Assembly (NCBI GenBank): GCA_046598395.1
Contig: JBKJIQ010000007.1
Location: forward strand, 1-42,454
Direction: 5' to 3'
Length of the DNA: 42,454 bases
DNA from: JAENVU01 sp046598395
Lineage (GTDB): Bacteria > Actinomycetota > Acidimicrobiia > IMCC26256 > JAENVU01
Both the position numbers and the translations under genes were made by a program. This document shows, in pieces, positions 6,319 through 13,944 of this stretch; the stretch's first letter is position 1, and every line of letters starts with the position of its first letter. The notes under the pieces are model-generated. The model had not been told where the DNA came from, made no database searches, and worked only from the letters and a program-made list of their open reading frames with translations.

Positions 6319-7776
6319 TCATGGGCGCAGGAGGAACTCGAGGACTTTCTTGGCGATCGGCGCGGCGAGATGACCACCAGTGGCGTCTCCGCCCATGTTC
6401 CCGCCGTTCTCCACGATGACCGCGATTGCGTACTTCGGGGCCTCTGCCGGAGCAAAGGCCACGAACCACGCGTGGGGGAACGCACCGTCGACGGTCTGGG
6501 CCGTGCCGGTCTTGCCCGCCACGGTGATCCCGTCGATCTGCGCCGCCTTACCGGTGCCGTTCTCTACGACCTGGACCATGAGATCGCGCACCGTGGCAGC
6601 CGTCGCGGCCGAGGTGGCCCGGCGCCAGGGCTTCTCCGAGATCGTGGTGAGCAACTTCCCTTCGTCGTCGAGCACCTGGAGGCCCACGTGCGGGCGCATG
6701 ATGACGCCGGCGTTCGCGATCCCGGAAGCAACCAGCGCCATTTGCAACGGCGTTGTGAACACGTCGCCTTGTCCGATCCCCGCCTGCGCGAAGAATGGCT
6801 TGTTGGTCTCGAAGGTTTCCGGTTGCGGGCCGGTACTTGCCACCGCACCTGGTGCGACGTCGAGGGGCGGTACGGAATAGACCCCGAACTTCCCCATGCG
6901 AGGGGGGAACTGGTCGCCGAGTTCGAGGCCGAGTTGCGCGAACGCGGTGTTACACGAGGAAACGAAAACTTCGGTGAGATCTCCACCGCAGGAACTGCCG
7001 CCGAAGTTGAAGATCGGTTTCCCGGCCTGGGGTGGGGTCATCGAGCGCGCGGGGGGAAAGTTTCGGTCGAGGGTCGCGATTCCAGTGTCGAGCGACGAGG
7101 TCAACGTCACCACTTTGAACGTGGACCCCGGTGGATAGATCTCCCGGTACGCGCGCGGGAGTGCCGGGTTGCCCGGAGCGTTGTTCAAGAGATCGAAGTA
7201 CTGCTGAACTGCCTGATGGTTGTGGTCCACCATGGGACTTGGGTTGAACGTGGGGTTCGAGTACATCGCGACGATGCGCCCCGTGGCCGGTTCGATGACC
7301 ACCACGGAGCCCTTCTGTTCGCCCAACGCTTGCTTGGCAACGAGTTGGGCGTCGACGCGCAGGCTGGTGATGAGATTGCCCACGCGCTTGGTGCCGCGCA
7401 GCAGGTCCACCACATCGCGCAGCCCGATACTCGTGCGGCCCCGTCCGGACAGGACATCGCTGTAGGTCTGCTCGAGGCCGGTAGAACCGAAGTCGATCGA
7501 CTGATACCCCACGATCTGGGAAACGAGTTCTCCGAAGGGATAGACCCGCTGCCGGCGGTACTGGTCACCGCTGGGAACGGATCGGGCGAGCACCCTCTCA
7601 TCGGCACTGAGGATCTTGCCGCGCGGCGACCGCAGATCACTCAGGTAGTCGCGCGGGTTGCGGGTGTCGTGGGCCAGTTGTTTGGCATCCACCACCTGGA
7701 GGTACGTGAGCTGACCGACCAACAGGAGGAGCAAGGCGGTCACCGCGATGCCGACGCGTCGGATCCCGATGTTCAC
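6319..7776 (-). CDS. pbpA: Class B penicillin-binding protein (peptidoglycan transpeptidase)
   Basis: The 485-residue protein has an N-terminal membrane anchor (about 6-24), a dimerisation/linker module, and a transpeptidase domain with all active-site motifs: S218-T-F-K221 in PPGSTFKVV, S274-C-N276, and K422-T-G424 in AGKTGTAQ. It crosslinks peptidoglycan with the adjacent SEDS glycosyltransferase, with which it is translationally coupled: the GTG at 7776 overlaps the rodA stop as GTGA. Actinobacterial PbpA proteins of this cluster act in septal/elongation synthesis and are PknB substrates. Confidence 0.95.
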   Translation of the reverse strand: MNIGIRRVGIAVTALLLLLVGQLTYLQVVDAKQLAHDTRNPRDYLSDLRSPRGKILSADERVLARSVPSGDQYRRQRVYPFGELVSQIVGYQSIDFGSTGLEQTYSDVLSGRGRTSIGLRDVVDLLRGTKRVGNLITSLRVDAQLVAKQALGEQKGSVVVIEPATGRIVAMYSNPTFNPSPMVDHNHQAVQQYFDLLNNAPGNPALPRAYREIYPPGSTFKVVTLTSSLDTGIATLDRNFPPARSMTPPQAGKPIFNFGGSSCGGDLTEVFVSSCNTAFAQLGLELGDQFPPRMGKFGVYSVPPLDVAPGAVASTGPQPETFETNKPFFAQAGIGQGDVFTTPLQMALVASGIANAGVIMRPHVGLQVLDDEGKLLTTISEKPWRRATSAATAATVRDLMVQVVENGTGKAAQIDGITVAGKTGTAQTVDGAFPHAWFVAFAPAEAPKYAIAVIVENGGNMGGDATGGHLAAPIAKKVLEFLLRP

Positions 7777-9143
7777 GCGTGCGCCGACTCGATCGCGTGC
7801 AAACGTTGCTGGGCGTCGGCGGCCTGCTCGCCCTCGGCCGCGCTCTCATCCGAGATACGGAGGAGCAACGCGAGGATCACGAAGTTCGCGACGAGCGACG
7901 AACCGCCGTAGGACACGAACGGCAGCGTGACGCCAGTGAGGGGGATCAGGCGCGTGACGCCGCCGATGATCACGAACGTCTGGACCCCCATGATGGTGGC
8001 GAGCCCGGCGGCGAAGAGTTGCGAGAACGGGCGCGATGCTTGAATGGCAATGCGGAACGCGCTCCCGACGAGCAGCATGAACGCGCAGATCACCGCGACT
8101 GTGCCGATTAATCCGAGTTCTTCGCCGATCGCCGAGAAGATGAAGTCCGAAGCGGCGATCGGGATGACGTAGGGACTGCCGAGTCCGAGGCCTCGTCCTT
8201 CGAACCCGCCGGTGCCGAATGCGAACAGACTCTGGACGAGTTGGAACCCCTTGCCCTGCGCATCGGCCCAGGGATTGATCCAGGTACTCACGCGCTCTTG
8301 CACGTGCGCGAATGCCTGATACGAAATCGCGACTGCGCCACCGAAGAGCACGGCCCCGGCGAGGAGGTATGCCGAGCGCAGCGTTGCGATGTAGAGCATC
8401 GCCACGAACACTGCGAAGAACAGGAGCGAGGATCCGAGGTCCTTCTGTTGCACCATGATAAGGATCGCAGCTCCCCACGGCAGCAGGAGCGGCCCGAGAT
8501 GCTTGGGGTCAGGGAGGTACAAGCGCCCGATGCGGCGACTCCCGGAGCTGAGGAGTTCGCGTTTTTCCACCAAGTAGGCGGCGAAGAAGATGACCAGCAA
8601 GACCTTCGCGATCTCGCCCGGTTGGATCGTGAGCCCGCCAAGGCGGATCCAGAGGCGCGCGTTGTTGATCTCGATGCCGAGACCGGGGATGAGGGGCAGC
8701 AGCAGTGCGGAGACACCGAGAAACAGGAACGTGTAGCGGTACCGCGCGAGCGAGCGCGTGTTGCGCACGATGACCAACGTGAGGACGAAGGCCGCGATCC
8801 CGACGGCGATCCAGAGGGACTGCGCCGGTGCGACCGCGGGGTTCTTTTTGGTGGCGTTCAGGTCGAGGCGTGAGATGGTGATGAACCCGATCCCGAGGAG
8901 CAACGCCGCGAGCGGGAGCAGGGTTGCATCCGCTCGCGGTGCGAACCTCCGTACCGCGAGGTGGGCACAGATGAAGAGCCCGACGATCGCCCCGAGAAAA
9001 CCCCACAGGTGGACCGGAAGGGCCGGCGCCTTGGAGAGGGCGAGGAGCACGTATCCGCCGCCGGTAATGAGGAGCGCGAGCGCGCCGAGGCTGAGTTCGC
9101 GCGTGCGCCGGAATCGACCGAGAGGAGAGAAGCCCGTGCTCAC
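7773..9143 (-). CDS. rodA: SEDS-family peptidoglycan glycosyltransferase (RodA/FtsW)
   Basis: This 456-residue polytopic membrane protein polymerises lipid II into glycan strands. About ten to twelve hydrophobic helices are visible. The signature late in the protein (LIPLTGVTLPFVSYGGSSLV) is the SEDS C-terminal motif, and GLGLGSPYVIPIAASDFIFS fits the conserved region before it. It is coupled by GTGA overlaps to pstP upstream and pbpA downstream. Cluster position supports RodA rather than FtsW. Confidence 0.94.
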   Translation of the reverse strand: MSTGFSPLGRFRRTRELSLGALALLITGGGYVLLALSKAPALPVHLWGFLGAIVGLFICAHLAVRRFAPRADATLLPLAALLLGIGFITISRLDLNATKKNPAVAPAQSLWIAVGIAAFVLTLVIVRNTRSLARYRYTFLFLGVSALLLPLIPGLGIEINNARLWIRLGGLTIQPGEIAKVLLVIFFAAYLVEKRELLSSGSRRIGRLYLPDPKHLGPLLLPWGAAILIMVQQKDLGSSLLFFAVFVAMLYIATLRSAYLLAGAVLFGGAVAISYQAFAHVQERVSTWINPWADAQGKGFQLVQSLFAFGTGGFEGRGLGLGSPYVIPIAASDFIFSAIGEELGLIGTVAVICAFMLLVGSAFRIAIQASRPFSQLFAAGLATIMGVQTFVIIGGVTRLIPLTGVTLPFVSYGGSSLVANFVILALLLRISDESAAEGEQAADAQQRLHAIESAHA

Positions 9144-10528
9144 GGCGGGGACGGCGTGGTGGGGCTGGTTGATGTGGTGGGCGGCAGCGTGATCGTTGTG
9201 GTCGAGGTGCTCGAGGTCGTGCTCGACGCGGGGCGCAGCGCCCGGCGTGCCCGCCCGACGTAGGCGAACGCGGCGGCCTTATTCGAAAAGTCCTTACGTT
9301 CTTGTACGCCTTGGCGGAAGTCGTCCGAGAGCCGCACTTTCGCCAGGCCGGTGCGCTCGACCACGGTCGGATCCCAGAACATCACGCCGCCGGGCCGACC
9401 TTGGTAGATGACGACCTTCCCCTGGCTGAACGCAACGAAGTACGAGTGCTGTGCGTACCAACCGATGGCACCGATGCCGACGCCGATGATCACGAGTATC
9501 GGCAGCGCGAACGCGATCGCGCGCCACAGTCCGCGCCCGAGCCGGCGCCGCGTCTTGGGTTCGCGATACCGCTGGGTATCGCGCGGCGGACGGCGCTTCC
9601 CCGGTGGATCGGCCGCCGCGGCCGGGGCCGAATCCGACGCGGTGTCGGGCGCGTCGAGGCTGGTGCTCTGGGTGACCACGGTGACCACCGCGGGCGCAAC
9701 GACCTCGGGGCTCGCACCTTCCGGACTTGCCGAAATGGGATCCGCGTCGGGACCCTGACCCGTTGGCGGTGTGGGCGATCGGCCGGTGATGGCGGCGGCG
9801 ACGGAGCTGGGGAGCGGGTCGATTCCGTCGGCGTGCGCGTCGAGCACCACGACCGTGATGTTGTCATCACCGCCCGCGGCATTGGCGGCATCCACGAGCG
9901 CATTCGCCGCGGCGGTGGGGTCGGATTCGCGAATCAGGATGTCGGCAATCGGGCCGGTTCGCACCATCGAGGTGAGGCCGTCGGAACACAACATCACTCG
10001 GTCATTGGGTTGCAAGACGAGCGAGAAGACATCCACATCCACGCTCGAATCCACGCCCAGCGCGCGGGTGATGATCGAACGCTGCGGATGGACCTTCGCC
10101 TGTTCCTCGGTGAGGCGGCCGGTGCGGATCAACTCTTCCACCAACGTGTGATCCACAGTCACCTGTTGGAGGGTTTCGCCGCGCAGGAGGTAGGCGCGGG
10201 AATCGCCCACCTGCGCAACGGTCAGGGTGGTGCCATCGGACCAGGCCGCGGTCACGGTGGTTCCCATCCCGGCGAGTTCGGGATCGGCCGAAGCTTTGTC
10301 CCACACCGCAGTGTTGGCGCGGCCCACGGCGTCGCCCACTGCGATTCCTTCGGCCATCGCGAGTTGGAGACCCTCCAAGGCGGTCGCGCTCGCCACTTCG
10401 CCCGCACGATGGCCGCCCATTCCGTCGGCGATCGCGAACAGCTGAATTCGGCGATCAACAAGGTACGAGTCCTCGTTGCCCTCACGCACCTGCCCGGTGT
10501 CGGTGGCCGCGCCCGAAACGATCTTCAC
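9140..10528 (-). CDS. pstP: PP2C-type Ser/Thr phosphatase, membrane anchored
   Basis: PstP dephosphorylates PknB and its substrates. The catalytic domain (about 1-235) carries the metal-binding motifs: GNEDSY with Asp20, ADGMGGHRAGEVAS with Asp35, QVGDSRAYLL, CSDGLTSMV, and GGDDNITVVV. A Pro/Ala-rich linker and a basic stretch precede a single membrane helix (ALPILVIIGVGIGAIGWY). The extracellular part ends in a Ser/Thr/Pro-rich tail, similar in flavour to the PknB tail. The GTG start at 10528 overlaps the fhaB stop as GTGA. Confidence 0.95.
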   Translation of the reverse strand: MKIVSGAATDTGQVREGNEDSYLVDRRIQLFAIADGMGGHRAGEVASATALEGLQLAMAEGIAVGDAVGRANTAVWDKASADPELAGMGTTVTAAWSDGTTLTVAQVGDSRAYLLRGETLQQVTVDHTLVEELIRTGRLTEEQAKVHPQRSIITRALGVDSSVDVDVFSLVLQPNDRVMLCSDGLTSMVRTGPIADILIRESDPTAAANALVDAANAAGGDDNITVVVLDAHADGIDPLPSSVAAAITGRSPTPPTGQGPDADPISASPEGASPEVVAPAVVTVVTQSTSLDAPDTASDSAPAAAADPPGKRRPPRDTQRYREPKTRRRLGRGLWRAIAFALPILVIIGVGIGAIGWYAQHSYFVAFSQGKVVIYQGRPGGVMFWDPTVVERTGLAKVRLSDDFRQGVQERKDFSNKAAAFAYVGRARRALRPASSTTSSTSTTTITLPPTTSTSPTTPSPP

Positions 10529-11001
10529 CGCACCAGCTCCATGACGGTGTGGCCGAACGTGACGCGGTCGCCGCGGCGCAGGCGCAGCGGATCGGTGACG
10601 GCCTCGCCGTTGAGCAAGGTCCCATTGGTAGAGCCGAGATCCTCAACGTAGGGATCGCCGCCGCGCGTGAACAACCGCGCGTGAACCTGAGAAACAAACG
10701 TGTCGTCGGTGAGGACGACCGCGCAACCGGGGCCGCGGCCCACCGTGAGTTCGTCGCCGAGGGAGAAGGTCTCACCCGCGAGTGCCGGCGGATCGATGAT
10801 GACGAGTTCCCAGGAACGCCCGCCGCGCTCGCGCTTGCCTGGGGTCGCGCCTGCGGCCGCGGTGGGCGCCACGGCGGCGGCGGGAACGGGAATCTTGGCG
10901 GGCCGGAGTTCGGTGGCGACCGTCCGCACGATGCGAAACAGAAAGAGGTACACGAGCGCGAGGAAACAGAACTTCAGGACGATGAGCACGCCTTCAGACA
11001 C
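10525..11001 (-). CDS. fhaB: Membrane-anchored FHA-domain protein (FhaB/FipA type)
   Basis: The 158-residue protein has an N-terminal membrane helix (about 5-25) and an Ala/Pro linker. A single C-terminal FHA domain (about 80-155) shows LTVGRGPGCAVVL, VSQVHARL and DLGSTNGTLLNG, the pThr-binding loops with Arg, Ser and Asn in place. FHA domains bind phosphothreonine, so it likely reads PknB phosphorylation and recruits wall or division factors. The start is GTG 11001-10999. It lies 16 bp downstream of fhaA. Confidence 0.92.
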   Translation of the reverse strand: MSEGVLIVLKFCFLALVYLFLFRIVRTVATELRPAKIPVPAAAVAPTAAAGATPGKRERGGRSWELVIIDPPALAGETFSLGDELTVGRGPGCAVVLTDDTFVSQVHARLFTRGGDPYVEDLGSTNGTLLNGEAVTDPLRLRRGDRVTFGHTVMELVR

Positions 11002-11016
11002 GCAATGGCTCCGGCG

Positions 11017-11670
11017 CTACGAGGCTTCGAATCGGATGGCGACGGCAGCAACGCCGATCAGATCGCCGTCGGTGAGCAGCTGCTCGCTGACCTTGGCACC
11101 GTTGACCGTGGTGCCATTGAGCGACCCGAGGTCCACGAGGCGGTAGCCGTCGGGCTCCGGGCGGATCTCGCAGTGGCGGCGCGACGAGAGGGCGTCATCG
11201 ATCTTGAGGTCGCATTCGGGGAGCCGTCCGATCGAGAAGATCGCCTCGGTGAGCGGCAGCCGTTGGCCATCGGTGAGCACAAGTGCACCCACCCGACCGC
11301 CATCGCCCTCTTTGAGGGTGGCTTCCACCTCGAGGTCGCCTTTGCGCAGGTTCGGGTCCTCCACGAGGCGCACGGTGACCGGGCCGATGAAGTGGTACCC
11401 CTCGGCGCGGGCGTGGTCACGGGCCTCGGTTTGGAGTTCGGTCTCGAGCACGTCGGCGTACTCATCGAAGCGCAATGCGTCTTCGGTGCAGAGCACGACC
11501 GTGAAATTGTTCGGGACCACGGTGCCGTGGACGCCGAGCGTGCGACGGGCATCCATCTCGCGCAGGAGCCGCCGGGCGACTTCCACGGGCTGAAGCCCGC
11601 TGCGGAAGGCTTTCCCGAACGCGCCTTCGACGAGTCGTTCGAGCCGACGCTCGAATCCCTGCACTCCCAT
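11017..11670 (-). CDS. fhaA: FHA-domain protein with N-terminal DUF3662 (FhaA)
   Basis: The first gene of the cluster encodes 217 residues. An N-terminal DUF3662 domain (GFERRLERLVEGAFGKAF onward, about 1-120) is joined to an FHA domain (SIGRLPECDLKI, SSRRHCEI, DLGSLNGTTVNG). In actinobacteria FhaA binds phosphorylated pathway components, including MurJ-type flippases. Here the linker between domains is very short compared with mycobacterial FhaA. The ATG at 11670 lies 7 nt after a TACACT box, consistent with a leaderless message. Confidence 0.92.
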   Translation of the reverse strand: MGVQGFERRLERLVEGAFGKAFRSGLQPVEVARRLLREMDARRTLGVHGTVVPNNFTVVLCTEDALRFDEYADVLETELQTEARDHARAEGYHFIGPVTVRLVEDPNLRKGDLEVEATLKEGDGGRVGALVLTDGQRLPLTEAIFSIGRLPECDLKIDDALSSRRHCEIRPEPDGYRLVDLGSLNGTTVNGAKVSEQLLTDGDLIGVAAVAIRFEAS

Positions 11671-11677
11671 CTGTTCG

Positions 11678-11683
11678 AGTGTA
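11678..11683 (-). promoter_or_regulatory. Leaderless-type -10 box for the fhaA-to-mutY operon
   Basis: On the minus strand TACACT is followed by 7 nt and the fhaA ATG, with no Shine-Dalgarno. That spacing puts the transcription start at or next to the start codon. Confidence 0.5.
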
Positions 11684-11810
11684 CGGCCCGGACCCTCGCG
11701 AACGATGCCGCTTGGAACACTCGATTGGCGCGTTCGATCGGGCTGCTCGAAGGGCCCGTTATGGACGCGGGCGGGGTCGGCTGCTTGGGCTGTGCTTTGG
11801 GGCGCCTTGC

Positions 11811-11816
11811 TAACCT
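11811..11816 (+). promoter_or_regulatory. Possible -10 box of tRNA-Leu
   Basis: TAACCT lies 13 nt before the mature tRNA 5' end. No strong -35 is visible. Confidence 0.3.
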
Positions 11817-11829
11817 CGGTGCTCCACTC

Positions 11830-11913
11830 GGGCGAGTGGCGGAATTGGCAGACGCGCAGGCTTCAGGTGCCTGTGTCCGAAAGGATGTGGGGGTTCAAGT
11901 CCCCCCTCGCCCA
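11830..11913 (+). tRNA. tRNA-Leu (anticodon CAG)
   Basis: This is a class II tRNA. The acceptor stem GGGCGAG (11830-11836) pairs with CTCGCCC (11906-11912), with discriminator A at 11913. The anticodon stem caggc/gcctg encloses loop ttcaggt (11862-11868), giving anticodon CAG. A long variable arm precedes the T-arm gttcaagtc. CCA is not encoded. Integrase-derived sequence begins immediately after the 3' end, as expected of a tRNA used as an integration site. Confidence 0.95.
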
Positions 11914-12135
11914 CTGGTTGGGAACGGTCAGCGGCTCGGGCTGGTCGCGCCATCTGCTGCGTCACACCGCGGCGGGGATGCTCGAAGACGGAGCCGGTAT
12001 CCGTTACGTCGCCGAAATGCTCGGCCTGCTCGCCTCGAAGCCACCCAGATCTACACCCGCGTCAGCATCACCAAGTTGACGGCAGTTCACGCTCGCACCC
12101 ACCCTCCGCCCGCCAGACTTGACCCGGCCGGATGA
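11914..12135 (+). pseudogene. Tyrosine recombinase, C-terminal fragment (module A)
   Basis: Directly after the tRNA the sequence reads SRHLLRHTAAGMLEDGAGIR then YVAEMLG. After a one-base frame change near 12030 it continues ARLEATQIYTRVS to a TGA at 12133-12135. It matches the end of the intact integrase at 15922-16863 (SRHLLRHTAATGMLEGGADI, GHARLETTQIYTRVS). The His-x-x-Arg box and the Tyr nucleophile are recognisable but split between frames; the N-terminal three quarters are missing. Confidence 0.8.
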
Positions 12136-12155
12136 TCGCAGGCGGGTCCTACACT
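12102..12155 (+). repeat. Int-tail/TA-promoter repeat, copy A
   Basis: The segment from ccctccgcccgcc to the hexamer TACACT matches copies at 16843-16900 and 17901-17957. The core gccggatg-tcgcagg-gggtc is shared. In copies A and B the hexamer lies 7 and 6 nt before an antitoxin start codon, so it also acts as a likely leaderless promoter. Confidence 0.65.
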
Positions 12156-12162
12156 TGGGGAC

Positions 12163-12414
12163 ATGTCCGTGACCGTCGAACTCCCCGCCGACGTCCTCGC
12201 CCGACTTGAAAGCGAAGCGGCGCGCCGTGGCGTGACCATCGACGTCATCATCGCTGAACTGGCCGCGCAACTCCCCGCCAACGTGCCGGTGGACGGCGCC
12301 CACCGTTTGAGTTTCGCGGGCATCGGCGCTTCGGGAACCACTGAACCGGTCGGTCGACGCCACCGCGAGATCATCGCGGAGCACTTCGCCGACAAGACCG
12401 CGCGAGACGTGTGA
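12163..12414 (+). CDS. Ribbon-helix-helix antitoxin (VapB-like), module A
   Basis: The 83-residue protein begins MSVTVELPADVLARLESEAA followed by RRGVTIDVIIAELAAQLP. This is a beta-strand and two-helix ribbon-helix-helix pattern typical of VapB/CopG DNA-binding antitoxins; the C-terminal half would wrap the toxin. The ATG lies 7 nt after a TACACT box. Its TGA (12412-12414) overlaps the GTG of the next gene. The partner toxin is broken, so the antitoxin may be an orphan. Confidence 0.7.
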   Translation: MSVTVELPADVLARLESEAARRGVTIDVIIAELAAQLPANVPVDGAHRLSFAGIGASGTTEPVGRRHREIIAEHFADKTARDV

Positions 12415-12824
12415 TCGTCGTTGACACTGGCGTTCTCTACGCCGTCGCCGACCGCGACGATCCCGACCACGAAGCATCGGATCGTCTCCTTGCTCTCCAT
12501 CCCGGCGACGAGTTGTTGGTGCCGACCACCGTGATGACTGAAGCGGCATGGATGATCGAAACCCGACTTGGGCCAACATCCTAAGCAGCGTTCCTGCGCG
12601 CCATCCATGAAGGTGAACTCAGTCGCGTCGAACTCATCGACGCCGATCTTGCCCGCATCGTCGAGTCGATCGACCGTTATGCCGACCTGGGTCTCGGGAT
12701 CGTCGCCGCTGCCGTCGTCGCGATCGCCGAACGGCTCGGCGTGACCACCATCGCGACACTCGATCATTGCGACTTCGCCGTCGTGCGCCCCGCTCACTGC
12801 GACGCGTTCGAACTCATCCCGCAA
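12411..12824 (+). pseudogene. VapC-type PIN toxin with in-frame stop and lost acidic residue (module A)
   Basis: From GTG 12411 the frame reads VIVVDTGVLYAVADRDDPDH and later VPTTVMTEAAWMIE, the first two PIN acidic positions (Asp and Glu). A TAA at 12582-12584 (codon 58) interrupts it. The same frame then continues AAFLRAIHEGELSRVELIDA through LGIVAAAVVAIAERLG and TIATLDHCDF. In the family the third acidic motif is usually VDAS; here it is VAAA, so an acidic residue is also gone. PIN toxins are RNases; this copy should be inactive. Confidence 0.75.
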
Positions 12825-12833
12825 CGGCCAACA

Positions 12834-13160
12834 CCACCCGCGGGGCGTGGAAGACTTCCGGCGTGCCTGAACTCGCCAACCGCCGCGCGCATGAATGGAC
12901 GCGTTCACGCCGGAATCACGCGTTCGGGTTTCGCCCCGGAATCCGACCCCTTCGCACGGGTCGTACGCATATCTCCGCAGGTCAACCCCCACGCGGACCC
13001 CACCCGCGAAGGCCAGCGCCGGCGAGAAGTTGTGTTGCCCGCTACTACGACCCGAGCACCGGGCAGTTCCTGACGCGGGACCCTGCGGTTGCACGAACGA
13101 GATCTGCATACGGATACGCGGTGGCAGGGAGCCCGCTCAACGGGCGCGACCCGTCGGGTT
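12834..13160 (+). repeat. Linker plus Rhs-tip repeat, copy A
   Basis: About 330 bp similar to 17526-17850. It comprises roughly 200 bp of unassigned linker followed by the Rhs core end (ARYYDPSTGQFLTRDP here). Both copies share the same unusual junction (RSC before VARYYD), so they descend from one ancestral fusion. Confidence 0.7.
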
Positions 13161-13687
13161 TGAGCACCTGCGGGGAGGTAGACGACTGGACCGACGTCAT
13201 CGGCTCGGCCGTGGATTGCGTGGCGAACTCCGATCCGCAGGATGCCGTTGACGGCATCAAAGAGGTCGCCCAACAAGGACCGGTCGCTAGTTTCAAGACT
13301 GGTGCCGACGGGGTGTATCGCGCTCCCGACTACTACACACTCGACGTTTCGTTCCCGGTCTTCGGGCCATTCCAGGTGGGCTTCGTCGTTACCGTCACAC
13401 GAGATGGTGACTTGAACTTTGGCCTGCAAGATGGCTTCGGCTGGGGCCCGTCGGGAGCAGTCCGTGCTGGCTGGCGGAACCAGATCGGCAACCCGTCGGC
13501 GTGTGAGACGGAACAGCTTGTCAAAGGTCATTCGAGCACCGTTAGCGGCGGGGCGCACTTCATTTCGGTCGGCAGATCGAGCTCGACGAACGGCAAGTCC
13601 TCGACAGAGGTCGGCGTGGGCGCAGGCCAAGGCGCGAATGGCTCGTGGTCCGGTCAATACCTCTGGCATGCGACGGACCTGTGGTAA
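13034..13687 (+). pseudogene. Rhs-family C-terminal tip with variable tail (5' truncated)
   Basis: The frame carries the Rhs-associated core end VARYYDPSTGQFLTRDP, then SAYGYAVAGSPLNGRDPSGL. A tail of about 166 residues rich in Gly, Ser and aromatic beta-strand patterns follows (FGPFQVGFVVTVTRDGDLNF, SSTEVGVGAGQGANGSW) and ends TDLW. Rhs proteins are long YD-repeat shells delivering C-terminal domains; only the last piece is present, fused behind a toxin-antitoxin remnant. An open frame extends upstream to GTG 12863, but no Rhs repeats are seen there. The tail resembles Gly-rich ends found in some Rhs proteins; whether it is toxic is unknown. Confidence 0.6.
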
Positions 13688-13689
13688 GC

Positions 13690-13944
13690 GTGATCGGCGG
13701 TCAGGGCGGCGGCGGGATTGTGGGCCTGCTTGTTGCCGGCCTGATGGTCGTGGGGTCGATTGTCGCACTCCGAAGCGAGAGTCTTCAGTCATTCTTCGCG
13801 AGGCGGCAGCTGCAAACGAACCGCTGGACCAGGGTCAGCCAGTCCGAGAAAAGCGTGCGCTTCTGGATCAAGGTAACGCTTTGGGTCTCGCTGGCCGCTG
13901 GCGTTCTGCTCGGCGCCATCGTGGTGGTCACGCTCGCATCTTGA
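13690..13944 (+). CDS. Small two-helix membrane protein after the Rhs tip (possible immunity protein)
   Basis: Starting at GTG 13690, two bases after the Rhs-tip stop, an 84-residue protein is encoded. It has one hydrophobic helix near the N-terminus (GGIVGLLVAGLMVVGSIVAL), a basic/polar middle, and a second helix near the C-terminus (VTLWVSLAAGVLLGAIVVV). Position directly behind an Rhs tip is where immunity genes are found, but no family is recognised. Its TGA overlaps an ATG (13944) opening the primase remnant. Confidence 0.5.
   Translation: MIGGQGGGGIVGLLVAGLMVVGSIVALRSESLQSFFARRQLQTNRWTRVSQSEKSVRFWIKVTLWVSLAAGVLLGAIVVVTLAS

Noticed and set aside
5689..7911. 740-codon plus-strand open frame
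   Set aside because: Antisense to pknB and pbpA, both with complete motifs; its sequence has no domain pattern.
9302..12135. Long plus-strand frames opposite pstP, fhaB and fhaA
   Set aside because: They are antisense shadows; only the very end (after 11914) is meaningful, as part of the integrase fragment.
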